NCBI GenBank assembly: GCA_038501785.1
Contig: JBAMJR010000051.1
Location: 4,928,501 to 4,992,500, forward strand
Direction: 5' to 3'
Origin: Myoxocephalus aenaeus
Lineage: Eukaryota > Chordata > Actinopteri > Perciformes > Cottidae
Length of the DNA stretch: 64,000 nt
Below the pieces are notes generated by a model, which was not told where the DNA came from, searched no databases, and saw only the letters and a list, made by a program, of their open reading frames with translations. Shown here piece after piece: positions 1-14,374 of the stretch. Made by a program: the position numbers and the translations under genes. Within the stretch, counting starts at the first letter, position 1. Each line of letters begins with the position of its first letter.

Positions 1-1256
1 TAAGCAAGTTTATTCAATTAAAGCAAAATCTTTCATGAGATAAATGTGATAATGATCATGATTAAATGTGCATTTAATTTTACAGATGAATATGCCGCTG
101 TCATATTATAAGTCTTAGCTATAAACAACACAGGGGAAATATGTGATATTGTCTTGTTAACACACATACAGAGTATTACAATACAGTAATTAAATCTGGT
201 GATATATTCTTTATTAAGGTATTATCACAGCTCTTAAAAAAACAATTATCATAGGCTATGGGTTGAAATTAATTAAAAAGAAATATAGAAGAATAGTTTT
301 CAACTGAGATAAATAACAAGTTGACTTTTCAAGATCATCATTCCTGTAGCTATTGAAACCAAATTATAGTTGAATTCTTTTGGGGGATTTGAGTATTTCA
401 TAATGCTTCTCGGTAAATCATCCGCCCAGCAACATGTACATGAAAACACAAGAATACAAATGAAAAGCAATCCTCAAGTCCATGCACCAGCCAAATTACC
501 CTCACCACCTATTAAATACTGCTGGGCAGTTTATGACTTGATAGCTTAGACATAGCTTAGACATAGCTTGATAGCTTAGACATGATAGCTTATGGCCATA
601 AATCCCCAAATAAACATATATTGGAGACAAATCATTATTGCGTGACTCACATGGTTGGCAAGTGACTGGATGTATAAAGCTCTCTTCAGCTTTGATACAC
701 AGCACTGGATTTATATGCCTGATAATAAAGCTCGAAGCTGATTGGCTCCGAATGTTTCACACGAAGGTATTCTTGGTCGTGATTGGCTTGATCGCATGTC
801 AATCATTTGAGGTTTTACGCCTCATTTTGTGATGTGACGTTGTACAGGAACATGGCGCTTTGGTGGGTAGCTGTTTCATGACAGTCGGGGCTCCTGGTTA
901 ATTCCCTTTATCTGTGTTAATTTAAATAACACGAGGGTACATACATCAGACATGACACGTCGTGAAGGCTGAGCTGCTCTCCATGGACACCGGAACACTA
1001 ACGTCTCGTAGCGGTGTTTGCTGTCGTCAGCTGAAACTGTTAGCATTGACATGCTAGCTGAAGCTAGTTAGCTGGTGTGACAGTAAGTAGCTAACGTTAA
1101 ACATACTATAGTATAATGCTTGTTTATGTAGCCCATGCTGACGTTGAACTGACTATCAATGATTAGAAAACGCGGTTTGGCATCAACACAGACATTTATT
1201 CTTCAGGACGACGATTCCAAATAGCTAACATTTGTGTTAGCTAAGCCAGGAGGAGG
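1..1256 (+). promoter_or_regulatory. lmtk2: lmtk2 upstream and 5'UTR region
   Basis: No coding sequence is visible before the lmtk2 start at 1257. The first ~800 bases are AT-rich and include a short imperfect tandem array of the unit atagcttagac at 539-592. Around 828-860 there is a CRE-like TGACGT followed by a YY1-like catggcgc, which would suit a TATA-less promoter. The transcript start cannot be placed from sequence; somewhere in 850-1200 is likely because several ATGs with short frames lie there. The start ATG at 1257 follows aggaggagg, an acceptable context. Confidence 0.4.
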
Positions 1257-4200
1257 ATGAGGAGCCGCCACGGATATGTGTTGTTGCTTGCCGGTGGGAT
1301 TCTCCTGTCGGTGGTTTGGCTGTCGGAAGGTGCCCCTCTTCAATATCCCCACAAATCAGGTGAGACAGCTGACTGTAGAGCTGAGACACGGCTATTGTTT
1401 GTTTACTCACTACAACTCCTGTCTATGTAGCTGCTGAGCTAGCAAGTGTTTCTGCTAATCAGCAGCTAAAAGCTAACAACACAACAACTTGGCTGCATTT
1501 CCTGTTAAATAATTTTTTAATGCACGTACACTTGTACTGATTGCTATTGTTTATTTGATAACACGGTTAACATGATGGCAATTGTTTCTTTCTTTATGGA
1601 CTGGTGCATATTGTAATCATGCTTATAATGTAAAAGTAACAGCATGTCATTGTCACAAACACTCAAAACACTTTACAGTTGTCCTCAACCAGAACTCAGA
1701 AGATACTTATTAATCTCGTCTAGTTTATTTCTGACTAATGTTTAACTCGGATGAGTTTACCTTCAGGGAGCAGTAATGTGTTAGTTAATCTAGTACAGCC
1801 TTTTGTAACTGCAGGGACAGACCTGTTAATCTGTCAGTGGGGTTGGTCCCGTCATTGACATTTAACCAAGTTTATGGGACAATAGGCTGGATGTTGGCTT
1901 ACCAGCATGGAAACACTGTTTCCTCATCACGGGTTGTGTCACGGGTGTGATCATTTTAGTATTTTTGGATGAATCAAAGTGTAGTCATGGAAGAAAACGG
2001 TGATGAAACACTTCACATGTTGATTCAGAGACTCTTGTTCAGGGCAAAATTGCAGAACCAGGAGGAAATTGAATGTATGAAGTAATTCAATCGGTTTTAC
2101 TTGCGATACTCTATAAGATTACTGTTTTGATGTTCCTTTAGTAATTGATGTAATTTATATGCAATCATTTGGTTTCAGCATGTCGGATATTAATATTGAT
2201 TTGGTTTCACCACATTTTAAATTGAATGTTTTTCAACATATTCACTGTTTTCCAAACAAAATTAGGAATTTTGATTCACCAAGAAATGTCACAGTAAATC
2301 AAGTGGATGAATCAACCACACAAATAATCACTTGTTGTAACCTATGTTGCGGATGCCATTCATCCACTCCACATTTTTTTTGTCAAAAGATGGCAAAATG
2401 CTCAGTTGTTCAACGTGCTGCAGATTAAAAATTAAATATGCTGCAGTCAGGGTTGGTAATGTGTAACCATAACACATTCCAATCTTATCAGCCACAGTCA
2501 ATGATTTGCAACAGTGTTGTTTGCTAATTATACTACAGCTTGCCGGAAATGTTGCAATTATTATATGAGCATGCTTTTTATGCTTTTATTACAACCTGCT
2601 CTTTTCCCCACTTCCTCGATCTTTATTTTCCAGTGTGTCCAGATGTGATACAGTTTACTTTATTGTTAACATTTTTGATTGCTATTATGGTAACTGTAAC
2701 TGGAAAGTCACGTGCGAAGCTGGTCTCCAAGTGACATGTGGTGTTTACACACACCAAACATGAGTAAAGGTAGATAGTTAAGCTTTAACGGACGTGTCAA
2801 TGTTTCAACTGCAGTAACAGTCATGTGATAGAGGCCTCTCCGGTCTGTTAGTCAAGGTGGACGCTTTGGCCTTAACCTTCCACTACATTGCTCAGTGGTA
2901 CAGTGATAACCACCACAGGCTGTAGGGGATGCTGCTTTTACATACTGTGGACCAGTTTATGAAGTGATGTTTTTATTGTTTTGACAGTGGAGCTGTTACT
3001 AATTTGTAATTGAAAATGACAGAACACAAGCTTATCCAATATGGATTCCTACAAGGGCAGCCACAAGTGTTGGCTCTGCATTTGATTGATGAGGCATAGT
3101 GCTTCTTATCATAACAGCCAGACAAATCCTAGTAAAACCCAAACATGCCAGCCAGACCATGCCATCCCTCATCCTGTACATAACTGAAAGTACAGACAGC
3201 CACTTGTGGACACTGGTGGGTGAAATTTGCAAAAATGGGTCAGCTCCTCCTCTGCGTGAATGCCTCCTGAAATATACAGTGGAACCGAAATAAGACCTGG
3301 CAGCTCCCTGCCGTATTGGTCCCAAAAACCAGTTGAGCCATTCTGCCAACTTATAATATGAACCCATGACTCAGATAAGGCCTAACTGAGGAGAACTGAT
3401 CCCATGTAGCGCTGCCGTGACCCAGCTACTGTTTTTTTCTATTTGACTGCTGCTGCAGCCTCTCTGGGTGTCCTGCACTGCCTGGAACCCCGTTGCTCGG
3501 CTGAAACAGACGGGGTTGTTTGTATCAAAAAGCTGTCTGCGATTGTAGCCAATATCTTTCACAGGATTGTTGTGAAGTTAAGCCTCATTAAAGCCAATTG
3601 GAATTCTCTCTGTCCAACCTGCCAGTGACCGATACGCATGTTGTTTGCTATAATTATGGATGGAGATAGTGTTTTGTGAAAAATAGGCATTCTGACATAT
3701 TTTGGATCGGACTCAAACAGGGCTGTACATTTTCTGTTCATCATTCAGCTCTCTCTTGGATTCATGATATTGAAAAATCTAGAATTATGAAATATGTATT
3801 TCATAAAAGGATGGTTTGATAATAGCTTGATCTGATGGATGTGTAGTTTTGAACTTTGGGAAAGAAAAGTCTTCTTCATGACATAGTGGAAGACCCCAGT
3901 CAGGGGTTTCCCTCTCTCCGTATGAGGCTGTGGTGGTGGGGGGAGTGGGCTGTTGAGTGACACGGCACCAGTACAGTAATGCATGCAGTATGTATCGTTT
4001 CATGTTCTAAATGTTCATGGAGATTTGATGTTTATCTAAACTGTAGAGTATGTGTGGCTCTGTAACTCACCAGTCCAACTAACAGCTGTCCAAATAGAGA
4101 TTAAGACCTACATTTGATTTCTTAATGTATGCTAAGCTACGGTAAAACCCGTTACTCTCGCTGAAGGTCGTGCATTTTTACTGCTCTTTACTTTATATTT

Positions 4201-7200
4201 AGAAGGGAAAGCAGGACCAGTGCAGTGTCTGGGACACGTCATGTCTTTTGCCTTTGTTGACCTATTATGACATTGTTTCTGCCCTCCAGAGAGCGATAAT
4301 TCGTCTGTATTGCTCCCTGCATATATTTTCCTCCTCCTTGTGTTGCGGATGTGTCAATTGTTGTAAAATGTTGTGCAGTCTGTGGTTTTGATGGATGCAT
4401 GTTAAGCAGATTTTTTTCGTTTGAGCAGTGCCAGCAAGCAGTTGTGCACCTGTGCCTTCCACTTATAACTGTAGCTCAGAGGAATTAAGTATAACCTTCA
4501 GCAGCCCATATACGACTTAAGACTCACCCTCCTGATGTCGAAGATACATTGCAAGATGGGTAATGCTTTCTTTCAACAGTTATAAGTACACCTCTCGATT
4601 TAGAGCTACATCTACGAGGGCTGTGTCCTGATGACGGATCCTCTTAATCTTTAATTCCTCTTCTCATCAATATTTCACCGCATACACTGTTTCTCTCTTA
4701 CAATCTTTAGCACAGAGGAGAGATTTGTGGATGTAATCCTGAGGAAACCTCCAATATTTAGAAATAGGTAAAATAACAGTGTTTTGTGTATTTAAACCTT
4801 TTACAGTTGGCATCACAGGATATCTGCCTTTACGTTTCCTAAAGGCCAGGTTACATGTGATGTCTTTGACCAAGCAAGCATGATTAATATTTGTATTGTT
4901 ATGATCCTGTTTTGATCATAAGTAAAGAGAGCAGGCTGAGCAATCCTTTCTATTTTTATCGGTGATAGATTGGCATAGTCTGGTAGACATGCAATTAATC
5001 TCAATCATGGCTGCCACTCTGGATCATATCTAATGCTCCTCGGGGAGATACAGTGATTGCTGCTCATCTCGTCTGCCCCCTGGCTGTTCAGAGCAGACGT
5101 GAGTTGTAGTAAGATCACTGCTCAGCCGGTTGTTACCTTTCAGCCTCTACAAGTTCTTACCTCTTTAATTTCAAGGTAATTATTTATTTATGAGCTGGGA
5201 GAAAAGGCTGCCAGAATAATTATTTTGATAGTGCCAAAGGTCTTGTACACAAAGGCTGGGGTTTGGCCAAAGTTACCACTGTCTCCTTTTAACAATAGCA
5301 TGGTCAATGGTTTAGGCCATGTCTATGTGGATAAATCTAAAAGCACTGTTTATACATGAAAACAACATGCATCCACATTTTTTGGAGATCCCTGCAAACT
5401 GCAAAATAATTGCAAAATCTCACTATCATTTGTCAACGAGTGTGACTGACCCATCCCAGTTTCTCTGCTTGCTTCCTACACGCAAGGTTTCAATAAGGCA
5501 GAACACATAATTTAGATGCTCTCATTTACATTCAGTTGAATGTGTATTTATTTTGCAATCTGCATTGATATGAAATAGATTTATCAAAAAGGTAACTTGA
5601 GATAACAATAATTAATATGCTGCTGGCTGCACTAAGAGCATTAATCAGTTCACAATTTTATGCTTGTGAGAACAACTCCTCAAGCAACCTAAATATAATT
5701 ACAGATTAATTATGACACATTTACCGTGGGATAAGCTATTCAAAGAGATTTGGGGACATCAGAAAATAGGATTCTTTTTTTTTTTTACATTCCAGGACCA
5801 GACTGTGTCCAACCAAGCATCTGCTGTCATTTGGAGAAGATTTGCATGCACCGCCCACACTATAATGCAAGGAATTTTTCAGATTGATTTTATCCGTGAA
5901 AGCACAGTTTATACGTGTGAAAAAAAAAAAAAAAAAAAAAAGAAGCAGTTCTCTGTCAACACATTGAGTCTGGTTTCTCGTTAGTTCCGAAGGGCTTACA
6001 TCTTGTATTACAGTTATACTCCAAGTCTGTTGTTTCTCTCCTCCATTTGCTGATGTTAAACCAACTAGAAGGTGGTTTGTAGTCTGGATGTATTCAGCAC
6101 TCGCCTTCATCTGTCAGGCATTTGTAGTTCAGCAGAAGGAGACTCAGTAGGTGTTGATTTTCCCTCCAGCAGACAGGATGTACCTGACAAGCTACAACCA
6201 GTGGGAGACAGAATAAACACAGGAGGAAGAATGGGGACACAATCTCACTATTCTTTTAGCACGCACGCACACAATGGCAGATGATGTAGTGGGCTGAGAT
6301 TATGTTACATTTATTACAATGTGATATAGCAAAAAGTGAAATTACAAAATAAACAAATGGTGTATTTGCATTCAGCAAGATTCTGCAGATGACATCCAAC
6401 ACCAGTTCTGACTGATAGAGTCAGAACAAAAACGTCGTCCACAAAATCCATGTAACCATCAAGTGGGAGGGATTAACTTGAACGTCTTCTGACAGACAAA
6501 AGTGACTAGTACTCATACCTTTCAAAGGAGCAATGACATTTGGACATGAGAATCTGGTATAAGTTTGTTTTTGCTGTCCACCTGAGCCCACTATTATTTC
6601 CTGTAACAGCACATTTTCTATGTTAATCACAAGAATAGATCACGGGTTCGAATGAATTGGGCCTTTTAATAGTTAATGTGCTTTACGTGTGAAGCAGTCT
6701 CCCGAACAAATATGTTGTGTTGCACTAAATTGGGAAGCCTCTGTGTGAATGTTGGTCAGCATCAGTGTAGTGTGAGAGCAGCAGCTGAGCAGCGCAGTGG
6801 GCGGGTTGCAAGGCTGCTGTCAGCCCTGACAATCGAGCTGACTGCTGGGCCAGCAGCATCTCCACCAGCGTAGACCTAACACTTGCTGTCACCACTGCTG
6901 CACCATCAGCTGCTCATCAACCAGTGGACACCCCCACAACTGTCTCTCACAATAGCTGATGAGGGGTAGAGGTTGGCCTGAAGAGCCACAATTGTCACGT
7001 CATGTTTGTAGAAATTGTACACCACTTTTTTTTTTTTTTTTTTTTTTTTTAATAAATACGAAATTCACTGTTTTGACATTTTATACAATCGTAAGTTATT
7101 GTTTGTCTCGCTCGGTGTTAAACTGCAGTGGAGTTGATAGTGAAATGGCGCAATACACTATAGAAGTTTAATTTAAGAGCACTGCAGTTCGTTTTTTGTT

Positions 7201-10200
7201 TGTCAAGTTTAAATGAACCTTTCTTGTGGGTGGATTTTAGAAGACCAGTAGACCACTGGTGCGTGGGGTTACTGTCAAATAAACACACGTCTATGCTTGG
7301 TTTGCTTGGTGCCAACGTTTATCCTCTTCGTCATTCATTCTGAAATGATGCACAGCTGTGAATGTGAATAATTCAGCATAGTTTCTGTCTTCTGTTTTTC
7401 TCATTTCAGGTGGAAGCAAAGGGGACACGCTGCCTGTTTCTGTCTCCCTGTCCCTGGTGGTATCGCTGACGGCGCTTTTGGCCTTGGTGGTGTTGCTAGT
7501 GAACTGTGTGACCTGCTGCAAGGAAAGGGAGATCAACTTCAAGGTGAGAGTCCTGGCAGGCAGGTAGTCAGACGGACTCAGCTCCACCTGCTCCCTTGCA
7601 GGCCACACCTAATGAATCCATGGAGTGAGGATCGATCGTAAGGGACAGTGTCTGTGAATTTAGGCTCTGTTGTGAAATATACGCCCTGCAGTTTTGTGTT
7701 GTAGTCGATTGGCCAGCCGGTTTTTAATCCACTCTTGATGTCTGTCGATGTAGGAGTTTGAGGACCACTTTGACGATGAGGTTGACTTCACTCCACCGGC
7801 AGAGGACACGCCTTCTATGCAGTCCCCAGCTGAGGTGTACACCCTCGCTGTGTCCCCTGTGGCCCTGCCTGGACCCCCACACCTCCAGCCTCCTGTCTGT
7901 ATCACAGGTCAGACGCATGCACACTTGCAGATTTGTAATTATTTTCAAAAAAAATTTTAGATGGACTTTTTTTTTTATATCACCACTGTTGAGATCAACA
8001 AATGTAACTTTTCCAAAACTCCAGATGAAACTTGTAAATCAACAATTAACATTGTTTTGTGGTCGGTTTCACAGAGGGATCCACAGGCTTCCAGGTAGCA
8101 CGTCACAGTCTCACTTATATCCAAGAGATTGGCAACGGCTGGTTTGGTCAGGTAAGATTGGTTTCCATAATGTACAAGTTTGTACAATGTTAGGATAATG
8201 TTTGGTTTAACACGTTTATTCTATATGACCTTAAACTAGAGGGTGCTAAAGGTGGCAGTCTGCGTCATATGTGCCACAGGCTGGATATATTCTCTGAATC
8301 TGTTTACAACTGAACGTTTAAGCACAAATCATCTTCCCTTTTTTGTGTACAATTTATATAAAAAAAAAAATAAAAAAAAAAGGTTTCCATTAAAGTCACT
8401 ATACATTTGTTTGCAGCATATATTGGAAATTAAACTGTATACAAGCACAGGGCAGCCACCTCATTCAAATATCTTCCTCTGTTTTTATTTCTGTTTTATG
8501 TTGTATTTACACATGCTCTCTGAATAATTCTCAACATGTCCAGTGGAATACCCTTTCTTCCCCATCTTTCCAATCTGTTGCCTTTTTCAACAGTTATTGC
8601 TGCAGTTTTGCCTCTTTTTAACATGTTATCAAAGAGGCATACATACTCTTTGGCTCTTTTCTGTGTATCTTGTTTATGCTAAAGTATCGTTATGTACTAA
8701 CAGGTCCTCCTGAGTGAAGTCTACACTGATCCAGGAGGAGCCAGGGTGGTGGTGAAGGAGTTAAAAGCTAATGCAAGTGCCAAGGAGCAGAATGACTTCC
8801 TGCAACAGGGGGATCCATACAGGTAAACAGATACACATACAGGCTATTATTTTTAATCGGGTGATCTATAATTAAGATATTTAACATGCGTAGGGCTGCA
8901 ACAAACAGATTAAAATGAAGATAATTTTTTCCGATTAATGGATAAATTGTTTCGTCTGTAAATTGTCAGAAACATTCACTTAACTGTCATAGCGGGGGAA
9001 CAAAATCTGAATACACATTTAGGAAACGGTAATCGGAGAATTATTTTTTCTTAAAAAATGTCTCATGAAGAGATATCAAATTTGTTGGTGATTAATCTAA
9101 TAGTTTCTAACTTCACTTTCATAATGCTAAAAATGTGTGGAAGGACTTGCATACAGTACATGTGGACACAAATATCTGTATGACATCTCTGTAAAGTTAG
9201 CAGACATACATATTGTATCGGACCTAATCTCCTCTCAAATTTTACAGATATTATTTTAAGGTATTATTTCATAGCTTACTCCAGTCCTCAAGCATCCATA
9301 TCAACAGGCTTTGTGATATTTTGTCTATACAGAGTGCTGCAGCACCCCAACATCCTCCAATGCATGGGACAGTGTGTGGAGGCCATACCCTTCTTACTCG
9401 TCTTTGAGTACTGTGAAATGGTGAGTGGCCACATGCTCTTCTAAATGTTATTTAAAAGCACACAATGCTCCATTAACCCCCTTTTTTTATGTACAAAATG
9501 TTGTTGATTGTGTATGATTTCAACTCGTAATACATTCATGGGAATTAAATAAATCAGCAGTGTGCAATCCTATTTTTATTTTCTGCAGGCTTTCCCCCAT
9601 TTAACATGCAATGTTTGTGCACTAGTGTCAAGGAGTTGCGAGATTTACTGCGTGCTACCCTTGGAAGGCTTCATTAATTGAGATATTTAAAAATCATCTA
9701 ATGTCAGCTTGTTAAGCTCCCAAATTCATAGAGCAAGACCTCTTTTAAATACTGTCCAGCATTCGTGCATCGCTGAGCTGCCCTGTTGACCATCTGGATT
9801 GGAATCCCGAACTAGCCCCTCTGTTCTGTTCATCTGAACATATTGAAGTAACTCAGACACGGTCATGGCAGATGATTTATCTGCTTCTCTTTTACTTTTT
9901 CTGTGTGTCCCTGACTGCTGGGAGCACCCGGCCCCTCCCTCTTCCTCGGCTTCCCTACTTTTGCCGAACTTGCATAGCTAGTCTAAGCCTTGGACTTCTC
10001 ACATTCCCACTTCACCCAGTAAAGGAACAGGCTCCATTTACGCTCCTCTGGTGTCAGCTCCACCAGTTGCTGTGTTTGTACATTTTTATGGATTGCACAT
10101 TGTGCGTGTTAAGAGACGGTTGAGTCTAAAACTGTTCCTCAAGAAACCTATGGGGTGCCTAGTGACGAATGCAAGGAGGCAAAAACGTCCCCTAAAGATA

Positions 10201-13200
10201 TACACCACCTTGGTGTCTGTTTTGATTTATTAACCAGACAAACCTTAGCGATGGAAAGTACAGTAGCACCATGGACTTAAGTAACCAAGCAATTATAAAC
10301 ACTGCACATTGTAATGCAATACAACCTGTAATACAAACTAGTCAGTCAGAGAGATGTTGATTCAACATTTGATTCTGTAAAATGTGACGTAGCCTAATTG
10401 CAGCCTCAAAACATACCTTAGAATGGAGACAACATTCAGTCCACTTAAATAGTCCCTGCATGTCTGTAATAATTGCTACTGGTTGACTGATTGTAAGGTG
10501 TGTGCGTGTCAGCTGTATTTATGTGGATCTGTAGTGAGGGCGTATTAAAACTCCAGAATATTCTTGCAACTAGTAATTATTTGCCTTTTATTCTTTTAAA
10601 GCGAGTTTCAGCAATATTGTTTCGATGTCTGGTCTGTAACTTAACTTTTAGTCCGCTCTCACTGCTCTCATGGTGTTGTTTTTGGATGCAGTAGGCATCT
10701 GTTTCCACCTGCTTGTCTTACTGCCTGATGCCAAGATACAGACTGTCCTTTATGTGGTTACCATTAATACAACGTGAGTCATGAAGTTCGACTTCACAGT
10801 TGTTTACAGTGAAATATCCCATCTAGCCGGTGGATTCAAATGTTATGTCGCTTATTAGTTGCTTTTGGATGTTGAGTCACATTTGATTTGGTCGTTGAAA
10901 AAAAAAAAGGGAAAGCATTTCTGCTGTTCAGGTGACAGAAATGCTCCACCCCCCACCTTGCCTTCCCATGAATCCGACCTGATATTGTGTCCAGCGTGGT
11001 CCAGTTGGTCTCGCCAGACATTGCATAACGTTGTTGGGCGGGTATTGTCCAGCTGCCCGGGCCTGGCCCGTGTCCCAGCATTGTGGTCTTTCCCAGCCAG
11101 CTCTAGTAACGTTTGTGACAGGAGATGGAAAGGACTTATCACAGGTGTGTGCCAGTCATTTGGAAGGATTTTGTTTAAAGACCAGGTCCTGTTTGCTGAA
11201 GGTGATAATGTGTGAGGGTAGAACAACCGAGTGATGTCTATACTCGTTATCTCTAGCTGGGTTAAGAGTTTTTAGGACTTCATCCAAGTGGGATTTTGTC
11301 TGGCACAATACTTGATTCCTCTCTTTCAGTATCTACCGTTCATGTTTCATTTGCACTACTTGCATGTAACATTAACTCCATGTCGAAAGAACAGGATTGA
11401 AGCTACTCTTGTGTCCTCTTACCACTTCAGGCCACGTCAATCATCCTCTAGATGCCGAAACACAAAATGAAATGTGACGGTGGACAAGATGAATCCCAAA
11501 AAGCCACTTGGCTGTGACTTTCCCTCGGTTAGCCTGGTCAATGATGGTGTTTTTCCCGTCCTGTTTCGCCTGTGCCGGGTAACCCTGAGTCAAAGCATTT
11601 TACACATCAAAATACATCAAGCAACTGGTGCCGGGGCCACAGAATGTCACATACCATGGAGTGAGTGACGGCTTCTAATGCATAGATCTCCTGCCTGGTG
11701 CCTGGATAAGACGTTGGGGCCAAGGCAGACCCTTCTCTGGTTCAGGGTCTCAGTCATGAGCCAGCTGACTCCTGGCGTTCGAAAGTTGTTTATCTGCTCC
11801 CTTTATTGCAGTTGTTAAAGCAACAATCCTCACAATGTTATTGAAGGACTCTATTACTATTTTATTAAGTTAAATATCACTGACTCACTTGGGCATGTTA
11901 AGTATTATATTTCCCCTTGTGGGTAAAGTTGTCCTTTCTTGATGTTGACGTCCTTTTTTACTTCTGCAGACTGTTGATGGTAGCTCATTTAACATTTAAC
12001 TTTTTGTTACACTCATTGCGGTTACAAAAAAAACATCTATGGTCCACTTGCTCTATTTAGCTTACAAGTATCCACGCTAACAGCAGTATTGGGCAATCAC
12101 GCGTTTCTCAGAAACTTCATGCACATGGTGTGGGTCTCCATGCGCACCTTTCGAGCGAAAGTAATCTAGTAATACAAGATTAAAAAGTCTTCAATCTAAT
12201 ACTTCAATCTGGAGTTAAAAATACTGGACTTAAAAATACTTCAATCTGGACTTAAAGGAGCTCAGGGTCTCCGCACACCTGTAGCTTTCAGGAACCTTGT
12301 TCCAGATATATGGAGCAGAAAAGCTGAACGCTGCTTCTCCATGTTTAGTTCTTGGAACAGAAAGTAGAGCCGTCCCAGACGACCTGAGGGGCCGGGATGG
12401 TTCATAAGGTAGCAGCAGATCACCAACATACTTAGGCCCTAAGCCAGCAGCAGGATTTTAAAGTCAATTCTTTGTTTGACAGGAAGCCAGTAGCATAGAG
12501 GACTTAAATAACTTGATTTACATTTTTTTTTTTTTTTTTTACTACATAACTTGATCATGTGATAACACAAACCTGTTCATTCAGAACTTAGTACATTCTT
12601 GTTTATTCACGGGTCAGACACACAAGGCCTAATTGTTTTGGCCTTTCACACTAAATGTTGTTTCATTAGCGGCCCTGGATCCTCCCCCTGAAACCCAGAC
12701 CTCATCACCTGCCGAGAAGCCATCACAAATAAAGACGGGCAGAGGGTATCACTTACCATACATTGTATATAGCTCTTCTGTGAAGACTGCTTCTCAGAGG
12801 TGTGTGTGTGTGTGTGCGCGCGGCAGGGATAAATGTGGTCGAAGCAAACCACGCTGCTTACGTAAGACGACTCATCTAACTTAAGCTGCTTGTCGTGAGA
12901 TAGCTCAGGGAAAAGAACACTCTTTGTAAACACTCGAACACACACTTCACCGCTCAGTAGCTGCATGTGGTTTTGATATTTTCAACAACAGGACCCCACA
13001 TATTCTGTGACTCCGGCGTGTGTACAGTATGTTCTTGGGAGCGCATTCCTTTTGGGGAGCTTCGGTCTGCTGGCTAATTGGGAGTCTCCTTCGCTGCAGC
13101 TCTGTGCTGAGCATGATCCCAAAAGCCCACATAACTGAAACAACTTTCACAGTTAGGAAGTCAGAGTTAAATATACTGTTCCCTAAAATATCCACTGTCT

Positions 13201-13893
13201 CAAGTTATAGTGTGTGCCAACATCTCACGCCACACCAACAGTTTCTTCCCGTCGGCAGTCGGGCTCATCAACAGGGCTCGGGTCCCCCACTGACTCACTC
13301 TGTCACCCCCAGTTATTTTTATTTTTATTTTTCTCTTCTTTCTTTCTCCTTACCGGTCACTCCTCTGCACACTTCATATTTAAACACTCATGCCTCTTAA
13401 CATACACTTAACTTAAACACTCGTCACTTTAACATACACTTTAACTTCAACACACATGTCACTTTAACGTACACTCACATTAACGTATCTGTTGTCTGAG
13501 CACTTTATCTTATCTTACACTTATTTTAATACCCATTGCACTGTTGTTGTCGTTGATTGTTGTTTGTCTCGTCTAACGTCCAATGTATGCACCTTCCGCC
13601 TCGAAAAATTCCTCGTTTGTGAAAACATTCCTGGCTAATAAACAGATTCTGATTCTGATGTGTGTGAATCACTACAGGTGTCCACTGAGGTTCCCAACCA
13701 GCTCTGTATTGTGAACCTGCACACAGCAGACACCCTTGTTGTAATTAAAATGTGCAGCCCCTCACAAAGAGCCCCGTGGGTCTGTGATCTGAACGGAGGT
13801 GAACTCCTTGTTCAAGATTCGTATATTCTCACAGCACTATGATCAGTCACACCGGTGAGCTACATTCTAACATGAGACTCAGTATCACTCTCT

Positions 13894-13946
<53 letters not shown>

Positions 13947-14313
13947 ATGTGCTGCAGTCAATCATCTCAAAGAGCCCTGTCCTGCTTTGCTCTCGGGACA
14001 CCTCGTTGTTTGCTCTCCTCCACTCGGAGGACACAAGCACAGTTTATTTCATTGACCTGAGCTGAACTTATTTTTATTTATAAATCTCTGTGACCTGGTA
14101 TAGAGGTCCATTAAACAGTTCTACCCCTATTTGGTCCTCTTCCACATCCAGTGAGAAGGAGACAGAAAAGGGAGCGTCTGCTGCCCCCGTGTGGCGGTCT
14201 CTGCGCATTGCATTTAACGAACATCGCGCCCAATTCCTTCTGTTGCTATAATACAAATAAGATTGATTTGAATTCAATTGATTGAATGTTTTTGTTAGAT
14301 TTTGTTAAACTAA

Positions 14314-14374
<61 letters not shown>

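Noticed and set aside
5712..6110. Overlapping frames around the A-tract in lmtk2 intron 1
   Set aside because: They run through a poly-A/poly-T tract on both strands and resemble no protein.
6640..6660. tRNA gene from ggttcgaat
   Set aside because: Only a B-box-like string; no A box, no acceptor-stem pairing and no terminator at a proper distance.
10836..11234. Frames of 80-123 codons on both strands in lmtk2 intron 6
   Set aside because: GC-richer patch without family similarity or exon signals.
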